A stretch of 64,000 nt of DNA from the NCBI GenBank assembly GCA_900473745.1, contig UCMW01000004.1, positions 558,001-622,000 of the forward strand, read 5' to 3'. This DNA is from Hyphomicrobiales bacterium (GTDB taxonomy: Bacteria > Pseudomonadota > Alphaproteobacteria > Rhizobiales > Rhizobiaceae). The translations under genes and the position numbers were made by a program. The notes beneath the pieces are model-generated. The model was not told the origin of the DNA and made no database searches. It saw only the letters and a program-made list of their open reading frames with translations. Each line of letters starts with the position of its first letter. The first letter of the stretch is position 1. Of this stretch, positions 18,287-25,708 are shown one piece after another.

Positions 18287-19990
18287 TCAGCGCTCCATTG
18301 CCAAGTCTGTCACGGACGAGACGTCAACCGGTTCGAGACTCGCGATCGCATCCGCTTTGCGCATCGGGCGCCCATAAAGGTAGCCCTGACCCTCCTGACA
18401 ACCGATGTCCTGCAGGACTGCTTCCTGCTCGGCCGTTTCAATGCCTTCCGCGACTGTACGCAGTCCCATCTCACGGCTCATGGCGACGAGCGCGCGGGTT
18501 ATGGCCGCGTCCGACGGACTCTTGCGGATGTCCCGGACGAAGCCCCGATCGATCTTCAGCGTCGTCAGCGGATAGCGTTGCAGGGAACTGAGCGAAGCAA
18601 AGCCGGTTCCAAAATCATCGAAGGCGACACCCACCCCGATATCTCGAACGGCCCGCAACGTCTGAAGGCTCGTCTCTTCATCATTGAGCGCGACTTCCTC
18701 GGTTACTTCCAGTTCGAGGCACTCGGAGGCCAGGCCGTGTCGCCCCAGCGCCTCGGCGACCTTGTCGCAGAGATGGGGTGAGCGGAACTGCTGAGCGAAG
18801 AGATTGACGGCGATCCGGTAGGTCCCGTCCGTCCCGTTGATTTCTGCTGCCATCCGGCAGGCCTCATCGAGTGTCCACCAGCCGATCTCGGTGGCAAGCG
18901 CACTCTGTTCCAGCGACGGCAGGAAGACGCCTGGCAACAGAAGGCCCTGCTCCGGATGGTTCCATCTAACGAGGGCCTCGAAGCCGACGACGCGTCGGCT
19001 CGCAAGCTCGACCTGAGGCTGATAATAGAGTTCGAGTTCCCCGCGGTGAAGCGCGCACCGCAGGCGGTCGCGCATCTGGCGTTTTGCCTGACTCTCGTTG
19101 CGCATGGACGCTTCGAAGAAACGATAGGCGCGCCCGCCTGCCGCCTTGGCGCGATAAAGCGCGAAATCGGCGGAAGCCAGCAATTCCTCCGCTTCGCCCC
19201 CATGCAGCGGCGCGATCGCGATTCCGATGCTGGCGCCGAGTTCCAGGTCCAGCCCACCCAGGCTGAAGGGTTTACGGAAAGCATCGAGTATACACGAGGC
19301 CTGCTTCTGGGCGATCATCGGGTCGCCGATGTCGTTGAGCAATACGCCGAACTCGTCGCCGCCGAGGCGGCCGATCGAAGCCTTGTCACCGAGCATGTAA
19401 GGAAGCCGTACACCGACGGCCTGAAGCAGGCTGTCGCCGACGGCATGACCATGGGTATCGTTGACATCTTTGAAGCCGTCGAGATCCAGGAGCAGCAGCG
19501 TGCAGGGGCTGGCCACGGAGAGCTTGTCGCCGAGTACAGTCATGAATTCGTGGCGGTTCTGCAGACCCGTGAGGGTGTCGTGTGAAGCAAGACGCATGAG
19601 GCGGACGTCACGCTCGCGTCGCTCCGAAATATCGCGGATCGTGGCGCCTGCCCAGAATGCGCCGTCGTCGGTCCAGGTCGCGAGCATGATCTCTATCGGA
19701 AACTCGCTTCCGTCCCGCTTGAGCGCGCAGACCTCGACGGCCTTGCCGGCAAGACCGGGTTTGGCGCCGGCCGCGACATTCGCCATGCCGGCGGTGTGGG
19801 CACCCCGCATGCGCTCGGGAATAATGAGGGTGATCGGCTGGCCCAGAACGTCACCTTGCTGATAGCCGAACATGTCGCAGAAGGCCTGATTGGCAAAGCG
19901 AATGGCACCACCGCCGTCAACGACAATAAGGGCATGGCTCATGGCAGCGGCAAAATCGTGCGCCATCTTGGCGGTTTCGGGCAGATCCAT
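18287..19990 (-). CDS. PAS-GGDEF-EAL cyclic-di-GMP protein (soluble)
   Basis: The 567-residue product has no membrane helix. Domains are a PAS sensor (about 10-125, ending in the DISERRERD linker), a GGDEF domain (about 130-290) with intact RLGGDEFG, and an EAL domain (about 305-550) with FEALVRWNHP, VTEEVALNDE, FDDFGTGFASL, LKIDRGFV and VAEGIET. The RxxD inhibitory site five residues before GGDEF is not visible, so product feedback may be absent. The catalytic sets of both domains look intact, so it could make or degrade c-di-GMP depending on the PAS ligand. It converges on ispH and, with hicAB, lies between ispH and thrB. Confidence 0.93.
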   Translation of the reverse strand: MDLPETAKMAHDFAAAMSHALIVVDGGGAIRFANQAFCDMFGYQQGDVLGQPITLIIPERMRGAHTAGMANVAAGAKPGLAGKAVEVCALKRDGSEFPIEIMLATWTDDGAFWAGATIRDISERRERDVRLMRLASHDTLTGLQNRHEFMTVLGDKLSVASPCTLLLLDLDGFKDVNDTHGHAVGDSLLQAVGVRLPYMLGDKASIGRLGGDEFGVLLNDIGDPMIAQKQASCILDAFRKPFSLGGLDLELGASIGIAIAPLHGGEAEELLASADFALYRAKAAGGRAYRFFEASMRNESQAKRQMRDRLRCALHRGELELYYQPQVELASRRVVGFEALVRWNHPEQGLLLPGVFLPSLEQSALATEIGWWTLDEACRMAAEINGTDGTYRIAVNLFAQQFRSPHLCDKVAEALGRHGLASECLELEVTEEVALNDEETSLQTLRAVRDIGVGVAFDDFGTGFASLSSLQRYPLTTLKIDRGFVRDIRKSPSDAAITRALVAMSREMGLRTVAEGIETAEQEAVLQDIGCQEGQGYLYGRPMRKADAIASLEPVDVSSVTDLAMER

Positions 19991-20112
19991 AGTGGCGCAT
20001 CCCCATCATCGTTGCAGGAAAGGCTAACGATATAGAATTAGGGAAGCGTAAAATTCTGGCAGTCCCTGACACCTGCGATTGAGCAATGCGCACTGCGTGT
20101 GTATGTGCCGCA

Positions 20113-20301
20113 ATGGGGAGCTCGGAAGTCATTGCCGCTTCGAGGGCAGACGGGTGGTACGCGGTGTCCACTAAGGGCAGCCACGTGCAGTTTAAACATC
20201 ACACCAAGCCGGGCCTCGTGACGGTCCCGCATCCCGAGAAAGATCTGCCGATCGGCACTCTCAAGAGCATTGAAAATCCGTCTGCACTGAAGCTGAGGTG
20301 A
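20113..20301 (+). CDS. hicA: HicA-family mRNA interferase toxin
   Basis: This 62-residue protein has the double-stranded-RNA-binding-like HicA fold. ADGWYAVSTKGSHVQFKHHT contains the catalytic His in KGSHVQF, and KPGLVTVPHPEKDLPIGTL continues with the conserved core. The C-terminus (ENPSALKLR) departs slightly from the usual ending. HicA cleaves mRNA and is inhibited by HicB. The ATG at 20113 gives the normal length; an in-frame start at 20086 is less likely. It is followed after four bases by hicB. Confidence 0.9.
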   Translation: MGSSEVIAASRADGWYAVSTKGSHVQFKHHTKPGLVTVPHPEKDLPIGTLKSIENPSALKLR

Positions 20302-20305
20302 TCAC

Positions 20306-20725
20306 ATGCACAATTTCATTGGCCTCATTCACAAGGAACGCGACAGCGATTTTGGCGTATCCTTTCCGGATTTTCCGGATGTGGTGACGGCTGGCACGGA
20401 TCTGGACGACGCCCGGCGCATGGCCGAGGAAGCCTTGACCTTCCATGTTGAGGGCGTGATCGAGGATGGTGACGCCATTCCCGAACCTTCGTCCCTCGAG
20501 GCGATCATGTCAGATCCGGACAACAAGGATGCCGTTGCCGTTCTCATCCCGCTCAGAAGCCCGGCGAAAAAGGCGGTGCGTGTGAACATCACGCTGGCGG
20601 AGGATCGCCTGCGTGCCATCGATTTTCACGCGGAGACGCATGGCCTTACGCGCTCCGGCTTCCTGGCGCAGGCAGCCGAACGCCAGATGAAGAACGACGA
20701 GAATGCCGGAAACGCCAAGGGCTAA
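20306..20725 (+). CDS. hicB: HicB-family antitoxin
   Basis: This 139-residue antitoxin has the degraded RNase-H-like HicB domain at residues 1-70 ([14 protein letters not shown] strand [20 protein letters not shown], then helix [16 protein letters not shown]) and a C-terminal ribbon-helix-helix-like segment ([20 protein letters not shown], then [13 protein letters not shown]) for DNA binding. It neutralises HicA and should repress the hicAB promoter. The order toxin then antitoxin is typical of HicAB. Confidence 0.92.
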   Translation: MHNFIGLIHKERDSDFGVSFPDFPDVVTAGTDLDDARRMAEEALTFHVEGVIEDGDAIPEPSSLEAIMSDPDNKDAVAVLIPLRSPAKKAVRVNITLAEDRLRAIDFHAETHGLTRSGFLAQAAERQMKNDENAGNAKG

Positions 20726-20859
20726 GCCCTCTCCGCATAGGGCGCCGATTGCTCCATCCGCCCCATTTCCTGTGCCTCATGTCGTTGCGGGACTGGCACC
20801 CGGGCGCTGCCCGTTATAGGACTGCTGTCATCCCCGAAGCGGCACGGAACCTCAAAGCT

Positions 20860-21825
20860 GTGGCAGTCTATACCGACATCAACGAACACGACCTCAAGGC
20901 CTTCCTAGCGCAATATGACGTGGGCGAACTTCTGTCCTACAAGGGCATTGCCGAAGGCGTCGAGAATTCCAACTTTCTGCTCCACACCTCGAAGTCTCCG
21001 CTGATTCTCACGCTCTACGAAAAGCGCGTCGAGAAATCGGATCTGCCCTTCTTCCTCGGCCTCATGCATCATCTCTCAGAGCGCGGGCTCAATTGCCCGC
21101 TGCCTTTGCCGCGCCACGACGGCGAACTGCTCGGCGAACTCTCCGGCCGTCCGGCGGCCCTCATCTCCTTCCTGGAAGGCATGTGGCTGCGCAAGCCCGA
21201 GGCCCAGCATTGCCGCGAAGTGGGCGCAGCCCTCGCCAAGATGCACATCGCCGGCGAAGGTTTCGAGCTGACGCGGCCGAACGCGCTCTCGCTCGATGGC
21301 TGGCAGATCCTCTGGGCCAAATCCGAGGCCCGGGCCGACGAAGTGGAGGAGGGGCTGGAAGCCGAGATCGGCGCCGAGCTCGATGTTCTCGCCACGCATT
21401 GGCCGAAGGACCTGCCGGCGGGCGTGATCCATGCCGACCTCTTCCCCGATAACGTCTTCTTCCTTGGGGATCGGTTGTCCGGCCTCATCGACTTCTACTT
21501 CGCCTGCAACGACCTCCTCGTCTACGACCTCTCGATCTGCCTGAATTCCTGGTGTTTCGAAAAGGATGGCGCCTACAACATCACCAAGGGCAAGGCGATG
21601 ATCGAGGGCTACCAGTCGGTGCGCCCGCTCTCGGCAGCCGAAATCGAGGCCCTGCCGATCCTGTGCCGCGGCTCCGCGCTGCGCTTCTTCCTCACTCGCC
21701 TCTACGACTGGCTGACGACACCGGCAGGGGCGCTCGTGGTGAAGAAGGACCCGCTCGAATATCTGAAGAAGCTGCGCTTCCACCGCGCCGTCACCAATGC
21801 CTCTGAATACGGACTGATCGCATGA
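20860..21825 (+). CDS. thrB: Homoserine kinase (APH-fold ThrB)
   Basis: The product phosphorylates homoserine with ATP in threonine synthesis. It belongs to the aminoglycoside-phosphotransferase-like ThrB family used by rhizobia, not the GHMP family. The 321 residues begin [20 protein letters not shown] from a GTG at 20860, matching the usual N-terminus, although the frame is open upstream. Kinase motifs are [14 protein letters not shown] (catalytic loop H-x-D-x4-N) and [16 protein letters not shown] (metal-binding Asp). The stop overlaps the rnhA start (ATGA). The other threonine gene, thrC, is about 9 kb away in this window. Confidence 0.95.
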   Translation: MAVYTDINEHDLKAFLAQYDVGELLSYKGIAEGVENSNFLLHTSKSPLILTLYEKRVEKSDLPFFLGLMHHLSERGLNCPLPLPRHDGELLGELSGRPAALISFLEGMWLRKPEAQHCREVGAALAKMHIAGEGFELTRPNALSLDGWQILWAKSEARADEVEEGLEAEIGAELDVLATHWPKDLPAGVIHADLFPDNVFFLGDRLSGLIDFYFACNDLLVYDLSICLNSWCFEKDGAYNITKGKAMIEGYQSVRPLSAAEIEALPILCRGSALRFFLTRLYDWLTTPAGALVVKKDPLEYLKKLRFHRAVTNASEYGLIA

Positions 21826-22289
21826 AACATGTCGAGATCTACACGGACGGCGCCTGCTCCGGCAATCCCGGCCCCGGCGGCTGGGGTGCCGTTCTGCGTT
21901 ATGGAGAGACCGAGAAAGAACTCTTCGGCGGCGAAGCGGACACCACCAACAACCGCATGGAACTGCTCGCCACCATCACGGCGCTCAACGCGCTGAAGGA
22001 CGCCTGTGAGGTCGATCTTTACACCGACAGCAAATATGTCATGGATGGCATTTCCAAGTGGATCTTCGGCTGGAAGAAGAACGGCTGGAAGACCGCCGAC
22101 AAGAAGCCGGTGAAGAACGGTGAACTCTGGCAGGCCCTGGACACCGCCAACCAGCGCCACAAAGTGAAATGGCACTGGGTCAAGGGCCATGCCGGCCATC
22201 CGGAAAACGAACGCGCCGACGAACTTGCCCGCCGCGGCATGGAGCCTTTCAAGACCTCGGGTTTTGGGCGGTCGCTTCTGGTGAAATGA
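21822..22289 (+). CDS. rnhA: Ribonuclease HI
   Basis: RNase HI degrades the RNA strand of RNA-DNA hybrids in the cytoplasm. The 155-residue product has all four catalytic acids: Asp in [17 protein letters not shown], Glu in NNRMELLA, Asp in LYTDSKYV and Asp in NERADELAR, and the basic handle [11 protein letters not shown]. The length is typical. It is translationally coupled to thrB. Confidence 0.97.
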   Translation: MKHVEIYTDGACSGNPGPGGWGAVLRYGETEKELFGGEADTTNNRMELLATITALNALKDACEVDLYTDSKYVMDGISKWIFGWKKNGWKTADKKPVKNGELWQALDTANQRHKVKWHWVKGHAGHPENERADELARRGMEPFKTSGFGRSLLVK

Positions 22290-22351
22290 CGGTGTCGGAA
22301 CAAGGTGGCACAGCCGTCGTCCCCCTTGCCCTTTCCCCCTTTCCCCCTATG

Positions 22352-22378
22352 CTCCCGTCAAAACCAAACTGACGGGAG
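22352..22378 (+). promoter_or_regulatory. Stem-loop sequestering the ribosome site of the Dabb gene
   Basis: CTCCCGTCA (22352-22360) pairs perfectly with TGACGGGAG (22370-22378) around an A-rich 9-nt loop. The 3' arm contains the GGGAG that serves the ATG at 22385. This could make translation conditional, for example on temperature or a trans-acting RNA. Confidence 0.5.
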
Positions 22379-22384
22379 ACATCC

Positions 22385-22693
22385 ATGATCCAGCACTGCG
22401 TATTCCTGCGCTTCAAGGCGGCTGTCCAAGATGCCGAGAAGCGGGCGATCTATGCGGCCATCGCCGATCTGAAGGACGTGGTGCCGGGCATGCTGGAAGT
22501 GAAGTCGGGGCCGAACGTCTCGCCGGAGGGCCTGAGCGGCGGCTATAACGACGGTTTTGTCGTCACCTTCGAGGACGAAATGGTGCGCGACTATTATCTG
22601 AAGCATCCGAAGCATGTGGAAGTCGGCGAGCGCATCGTCAGCGCCACGGATGGCGGTCTGGCCGGGATCCTCGTCTTCGATCTCGCCCACTGA
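22385..22693 (+). CDS. Dabb-family (stress-responsive A/B barrel) protein
   Basis: This 102-residue protein has a ferredoxin-like Dabb fold, starting MIQHCVFLRFKAAV, followed by IAAIADLKDVVPGM-type helix, the strand GYNDGFVVTFEDE and the helix YYLKHPKHVEVGERI. Members act as dimeric barrels; some are monooxygenases or cyclases, but most bacterial ones are uncharacterised. The start has GGGAG six bases upstream inside a hairpin. Confidence 0.85.
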   Translation: MIQHCVFLRFKAAVQDAEKRAIYAAIADLKDVVPGMLEVKSGPNVSPEGLSGGYNDGFVVTFEDEMVRDYYLKHPKHVEVGERIVSATDGGLAGILVFDLAH

Positions 22694-22702
22694 AAACGCG
22701 AA

Positions 22703-22722
22703 AGGCCCGGTTTCCCGGGCCT
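22703..22722. terminator. Bidirectional terminator between the Dabb gene and the peroxiredoxin gene
   Basis: AGGCCCGG (22703-22710), a TTTC loop and CCGGGCCT (22715-22722) form an 8-bp stem between two convergent genes. A short T-poor tail follows on the plus strand and CTTTCGCG on the minus strand. Confidence 0.6.
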
Positions 22723-22749
22723 CCTTGTCAGATATGACGTCAAGCGCCC

Positions 22750-23241
22750 TTAGGCGCCGAGCTGCTCGATCATCGTGGCCGCCGACGATACGGTCGCCTG
22801 GCCGGGATTTTCCTCGATATTGAGGCTCTTCACCACGCCGTCCTCGACCAGCATGGAATAGCGCTTGGAGCGCAGGCCGAGAGCCCCCGCGGAAAGGTCT
22901 GCATCAAGGCCGAGTGCCTTGGTGAAGGCCGCATTCCAGTCGGCGAGGAAGTGGATCTTGCCCATGCCGCCCGAATGCTGCGCCCAGGCGCCCATGACGT
23001 GCCAGTCGTTGACCGCGATGACGGCGATATCCTCTACGCCACGCGCCATCAGCGCATCACGGTTCTCAAGATAGCCGGGCAGGTGGTTCAGCGTGCAGGT
23101 CGGGGTGAAGGCACCGGGAACGGCGAAGACGACGACCTTCTTGCCGGCGAACAGGTCTTCGGTGGAGATTTCCACCGGACCGTCCACGGTCTTTTCCTTG
23201 AAGGTGGCCTGAGGCAGCTTGTCGCCGATGGCTATGGTCAT
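22750..23241 (-). CDS. Peroxiredoxin (Prx5 type)
   Basis: This 163-residue thiol peroxidase has the Prx5 active-site sequence VPGAFTPTCTLNHLPGY, with the peroxidatic cysteine at residue 49. It also shows the family segments AVNDWHVMGAW and SKRYSMLVEDGVV. Enzymes of this group reduce H2O2 and alkyl hydroperoxides using glutathione or glutaredoxin. The frame is open far upstream, but the ATG at 23241 gives the normal N-terminus MTIAIGDKLP. It stands next to a DsbD N-domain gene on the same strand, which suggests a redox-related neighbourhood. Confidence 0.94.
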   Translation of the reverse strand: MTIAIGDKLPQATFKEKTVDGPVEISTEDLFAGKKVVVFAVPGAFTPTCTLNHLPGYLENRDALMARGVEDIAVIAVNDWHVMGAWAQHSGGMGKIHFLADWNAAFTKALGLDADLSAGALGLRSKRYSMLVEDGVVKSLNIEENPGQATVSSAATMIEQLGA

Positions 23242-23314
23242 GAATGTCGTCCTCGCTCGCGTTGCGCCCCCCGGAACCCCTCCGTGCGGCAATCGACGCG
23301 AATATAGGAGCGGG

Positions 23315-24163
23315 TCAGTCGAAGGCAAGCGTGGTTTCCATGGCGCGATCGCCGCTGACGACAAGCATGCCCCAAGTCTTGCCCGCCAGCTTGTATTTCT
23401 TCGGAAGTTTCCCGATTGGTACGGACAGGATCGTCTCGCCGCCTTCGCCTGCCGAAGCATGCGCCTTGACGAAGACATGGCCGCTCGGCCCGCTGATGAA
23501 GACCTCAGGCGCCGACGTGCCCTCAGGTATCATGGCCCGCACCACGAGCTCCTTGCCGTCGGGGCTCATTCTGTGCCCCACGACATGAAAATCCTCGGAA
23601 GGGCCGGGTGGGATCTGTGCCAACGCCGACGCAACGAGGGTCGTCTCGACGGCATTGCTCGCACCTTCGGTATCCGGGGGCACGGTGAGATCGGCCTGGA
23701 ACGGAATGCAGATATTCTGGCACACGCCGACAAATGCGTTGATCGTCACGCCGGTCGTATCCGGCGCATTCCTGAGCGTGATCGGCAGGGTCACAGGATG
23801 GTCATAACCGACATCGACCATGTCGCCGCTCATCAGAACCTTGGGCACGGGAAACCCGATCGTGTCGACGCTGAAGGATGCCCCGGGCGCGGGCTTGATT
23901 GTCGGTGGAATGCCGACATCGCCCGGCTCCTTCCAATAGGTGATCCAGCCCGGCTTCGGTTCGATCACCAGTGCGCCGTGACGCAGGCCGTCTGCACCCT
24001 CTGGCAGAAGGATGAGCCGCATCCGGCCCCCTTCGTTCACCGCCCATTCGCTGCTCGCGGCCATCAGCGGCCACGCCGACAGGAGAAAACACAGGCCGAT
24101 GGCTGCCGCGAACGGCGCCAATGGACCACGAAAGAGCGCATGCAACAGGCGGGAAGAAGTCAT
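23315..24163 (-). CDS. Exported DsbD N-terminal-domain-like protein
   Basis: The 282-residue product has a signal peptide (about residues 1-36, ending PLMAASS) and a domain like the alpha domain of DsbD: PGWITYWKEPGDVGIPPTI, DHPVTLPITLRNA and the cysteine pair FVGVCQNICIPF (C-x3-C). DsbD alpha accepts reducing equivalents and passes them to periplasmic partners. Here the transmembrane and thioredoxin parts are missing, so it must work with a separate CcdA-like partner. An alternative start at 24187 would add eight residues; neither has a strong ribosome site. Confidence 0.82.
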   Translation of the reverse strand: MTSSRLLHALFRGPLAPFAAAIGLCFLLSAWPLMAASSEWAVNEGGRMRLILLPEGADGLRHGALVIEPKPGWITYWKEPGDVGIPPTIKPAPGASFSVDTIGFPVPKVLMSGDMVDVGYDHPVTLPITLRNAPDTTGVTINAFVGVCQNICIPFQADLTVPPDTEGASNAVETTLVASALAQIPPGPSEDFHVVGHRMSPDGKELVVRAMIPEGTSAPEVFISGPSGHVFVKAHASAGEGGETILSVPIGKLPKKYKLAGKTWGMLVVSGDRAMETTLAFD

Positions 24164-24350
24164 GTCTGTTTCTGTTCTGGAGATCATTCACCCGGCTCTA
24201 GAAGATCGCCGTGACCTTGGCCAGTCACGCTTGCTTCATGCTCATCATTTTGGGTTGATCACAATCCGCTTCTGCCCCATCTTGAATGAGAGACCACATC
24301 TGAACCACGCATGAAGCCGATTGCCCAAGTGGCAAACCAGGGAGGCGGGC

Positions 24351-24956
24351 ATGGCATTGTCGTCGAAAACCAGTCTGAGAGAGCGCGGTTTCCTGGATGG
24401 TAACCTGCTGATCGCCATGCCAGGCATGGCGGACGGCAATTTTGCCCGCGCGGTCGTCTACATCTGCGCCCATTCGGATGCCGGGGCCATGGGCTTCATC
24501 ATCAACCGCTCGCAATCGGTGACCTTTGCCGACCTGTTGCTGCATCTGGAACTGATCGACCGCAACGACGCCATCATGCTGCCCGACCACGCCCGCCATT
24601 TCCCAATCCAGTGCGGCGGCCCGGTCGAGCAGAATCGTGGCTTCGTGCTGCATTCCGACGATTACCTCTCCGACAGTTCCATCCCCGTCAGCGACGACAT
24701 CTCGCTGACCGCGACCCTCGACATCGTCCGCGCCATTTCCGACGGCAGAGGCCCTCGCCACGCAACCATGCTGCTCGGTTACGCAGGCTGGGGCCCGGGC
24801 CAGCTGGAAGAGGAAATCGCACAGAACGGCTGGCTGCATTGCGCCGCCACCGAAAGCCTGATCTTCGACCGCTGCCTGGACAACAAATACGACCGGGCGC
24901 TTGCCCTGATGGGCATCAACCCGGCCATGCTGTCGATGGATGCGGGGCACGCTTGA
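24351..24956 (+). CDS. YqgE/AlgH family protein
   Basis: This 201-residue cytoplasmic protein belongs to the DUF179/AlgH family: [54 protein letters not shown] and [15 protein letters not shown] are all family blocks. AlgH was linked to alginate regulation in Pseudomonas, but the molecular function is unknown. The ATG at 24351 is supported by GGAGG five bases upstream. It is divergent from the DsbD-like gene. Confidence 0.93.
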   Translation: MALSSKTSLRERGFLDGNLLIAMPGMADGNFARAVVYICAHSDAGAMGFIINRSQSVTFADLLLHLELIDRNDAIMLPDHARHFPIQCGGPVEQNRGFVLHSDDYLSDSSIPVSDDISLTATLDIVRAISDGRGPRHATMLLGYAGWGPGQLEEEIAQNGWLHCAATESLIFDRCLDNKYDRALALMGINPAMLSMDAGHA

Positions 24957-25060
24957 GCCGGTAAATCCGATGGCTGTGCATATTCCGCTTGCAAGCTCAG
25001 TGGGCGCGGTCATTGTTTTTGTGCTGGACTATCAGGTTCGGCACAAACGAGGCCCATCCC

Positions 25061-25696
25061 ATGCCAACCACCGACATCCTCATCGCCTTCTTCATCACCA
25101 CCGCCGTCTTCGCCTTCATTCCTGGCCCGGCTATGCTCTATGTCGCGGCCCGCACGCTGGCTGCGGATCGTCGCGCGGGTCTGATGGCGACACTGGGCAT
25201 TCATGTCGGCTGCTATGTGCACGTGGCGGCCGCTGCAGTGGGTCTGTCGGTTCTCTTCCATCTGGTGCCAACGCTCTATCTGGCGGTCAAGCTCGCCGGC
25301 GCTGCCTATCTCATCTATCTCGGTATACGCATGTTCCGTGCCGCTCGATCGCAGGGGGCGGGTGAAGAGATGACGGTTGCACCGAAAACCGGACGGCGGG
25401 CCCTCGTGGAGAGCATGCTGGTCGAAGTGCTCAATCCGAAGACGGCGATCTTCTTCCTCGCCTTCCTGCCGCAGTTCATCGATCAGGCCGCAGCCTTTCC
25501 CGTCTGGCTGCAGTTCGTCATCCTTGGCACGGCGGTCAACGCGATGTTTACGGTCGCCGACATCGCCTGCGTAATGGCGGCGAGCATGGTCACCAAACGA
25601 TTGGCGCGGGTCTCTTCCCTGCAACGCAATTTGCAAAGGGCAGGGGGCGCGGTCCTTGTCGGTCTCGGTCTCCATGTCGCGCTTCAGCGCACGTGA
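25061..25696 (+). CDS. LysE/RhtB family amino-acid exporter
   Basis: This 211-residue inner-membrane protein has six hydrophobic helices and the LysE/RhtB signatures FIPGPAMLYVAARTL near the N-terminus, KLAGAAYLIYLGIRMF and LNPKTAIFFLAFLPQF. These carriers export amino acids such as threonine, homoserine lactone, lysine or leucine; the substrate here cannot be read. The ATG at 25061 is preferred to an upstream frame that begins at 24989. It converges with the long GGDEF-EAL gene with only 12 bp between stops. Confidence 0.92.
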   Translation: MPTTDILIAFFITTAVFAFIPGPAMLYVAARTLAADRRAGLMATLGIHVGCYVHVAAAAVGLSVLFHLVPTLYLAVKLAGAAYLIYLGIRMFRAARSQGAGEEMTVAPKTGRRALVESMLVEVLNPKTAIFFLAFLPQFIDQAAAFPVWLQFVILGTAVNAMFTVADIACVMAASMVTKRLARVSSLQRNLQRAGGAVLVGLGLHVALQRT

Positions 25697-25708
25697 AGAC
25701 CTGCCGCC

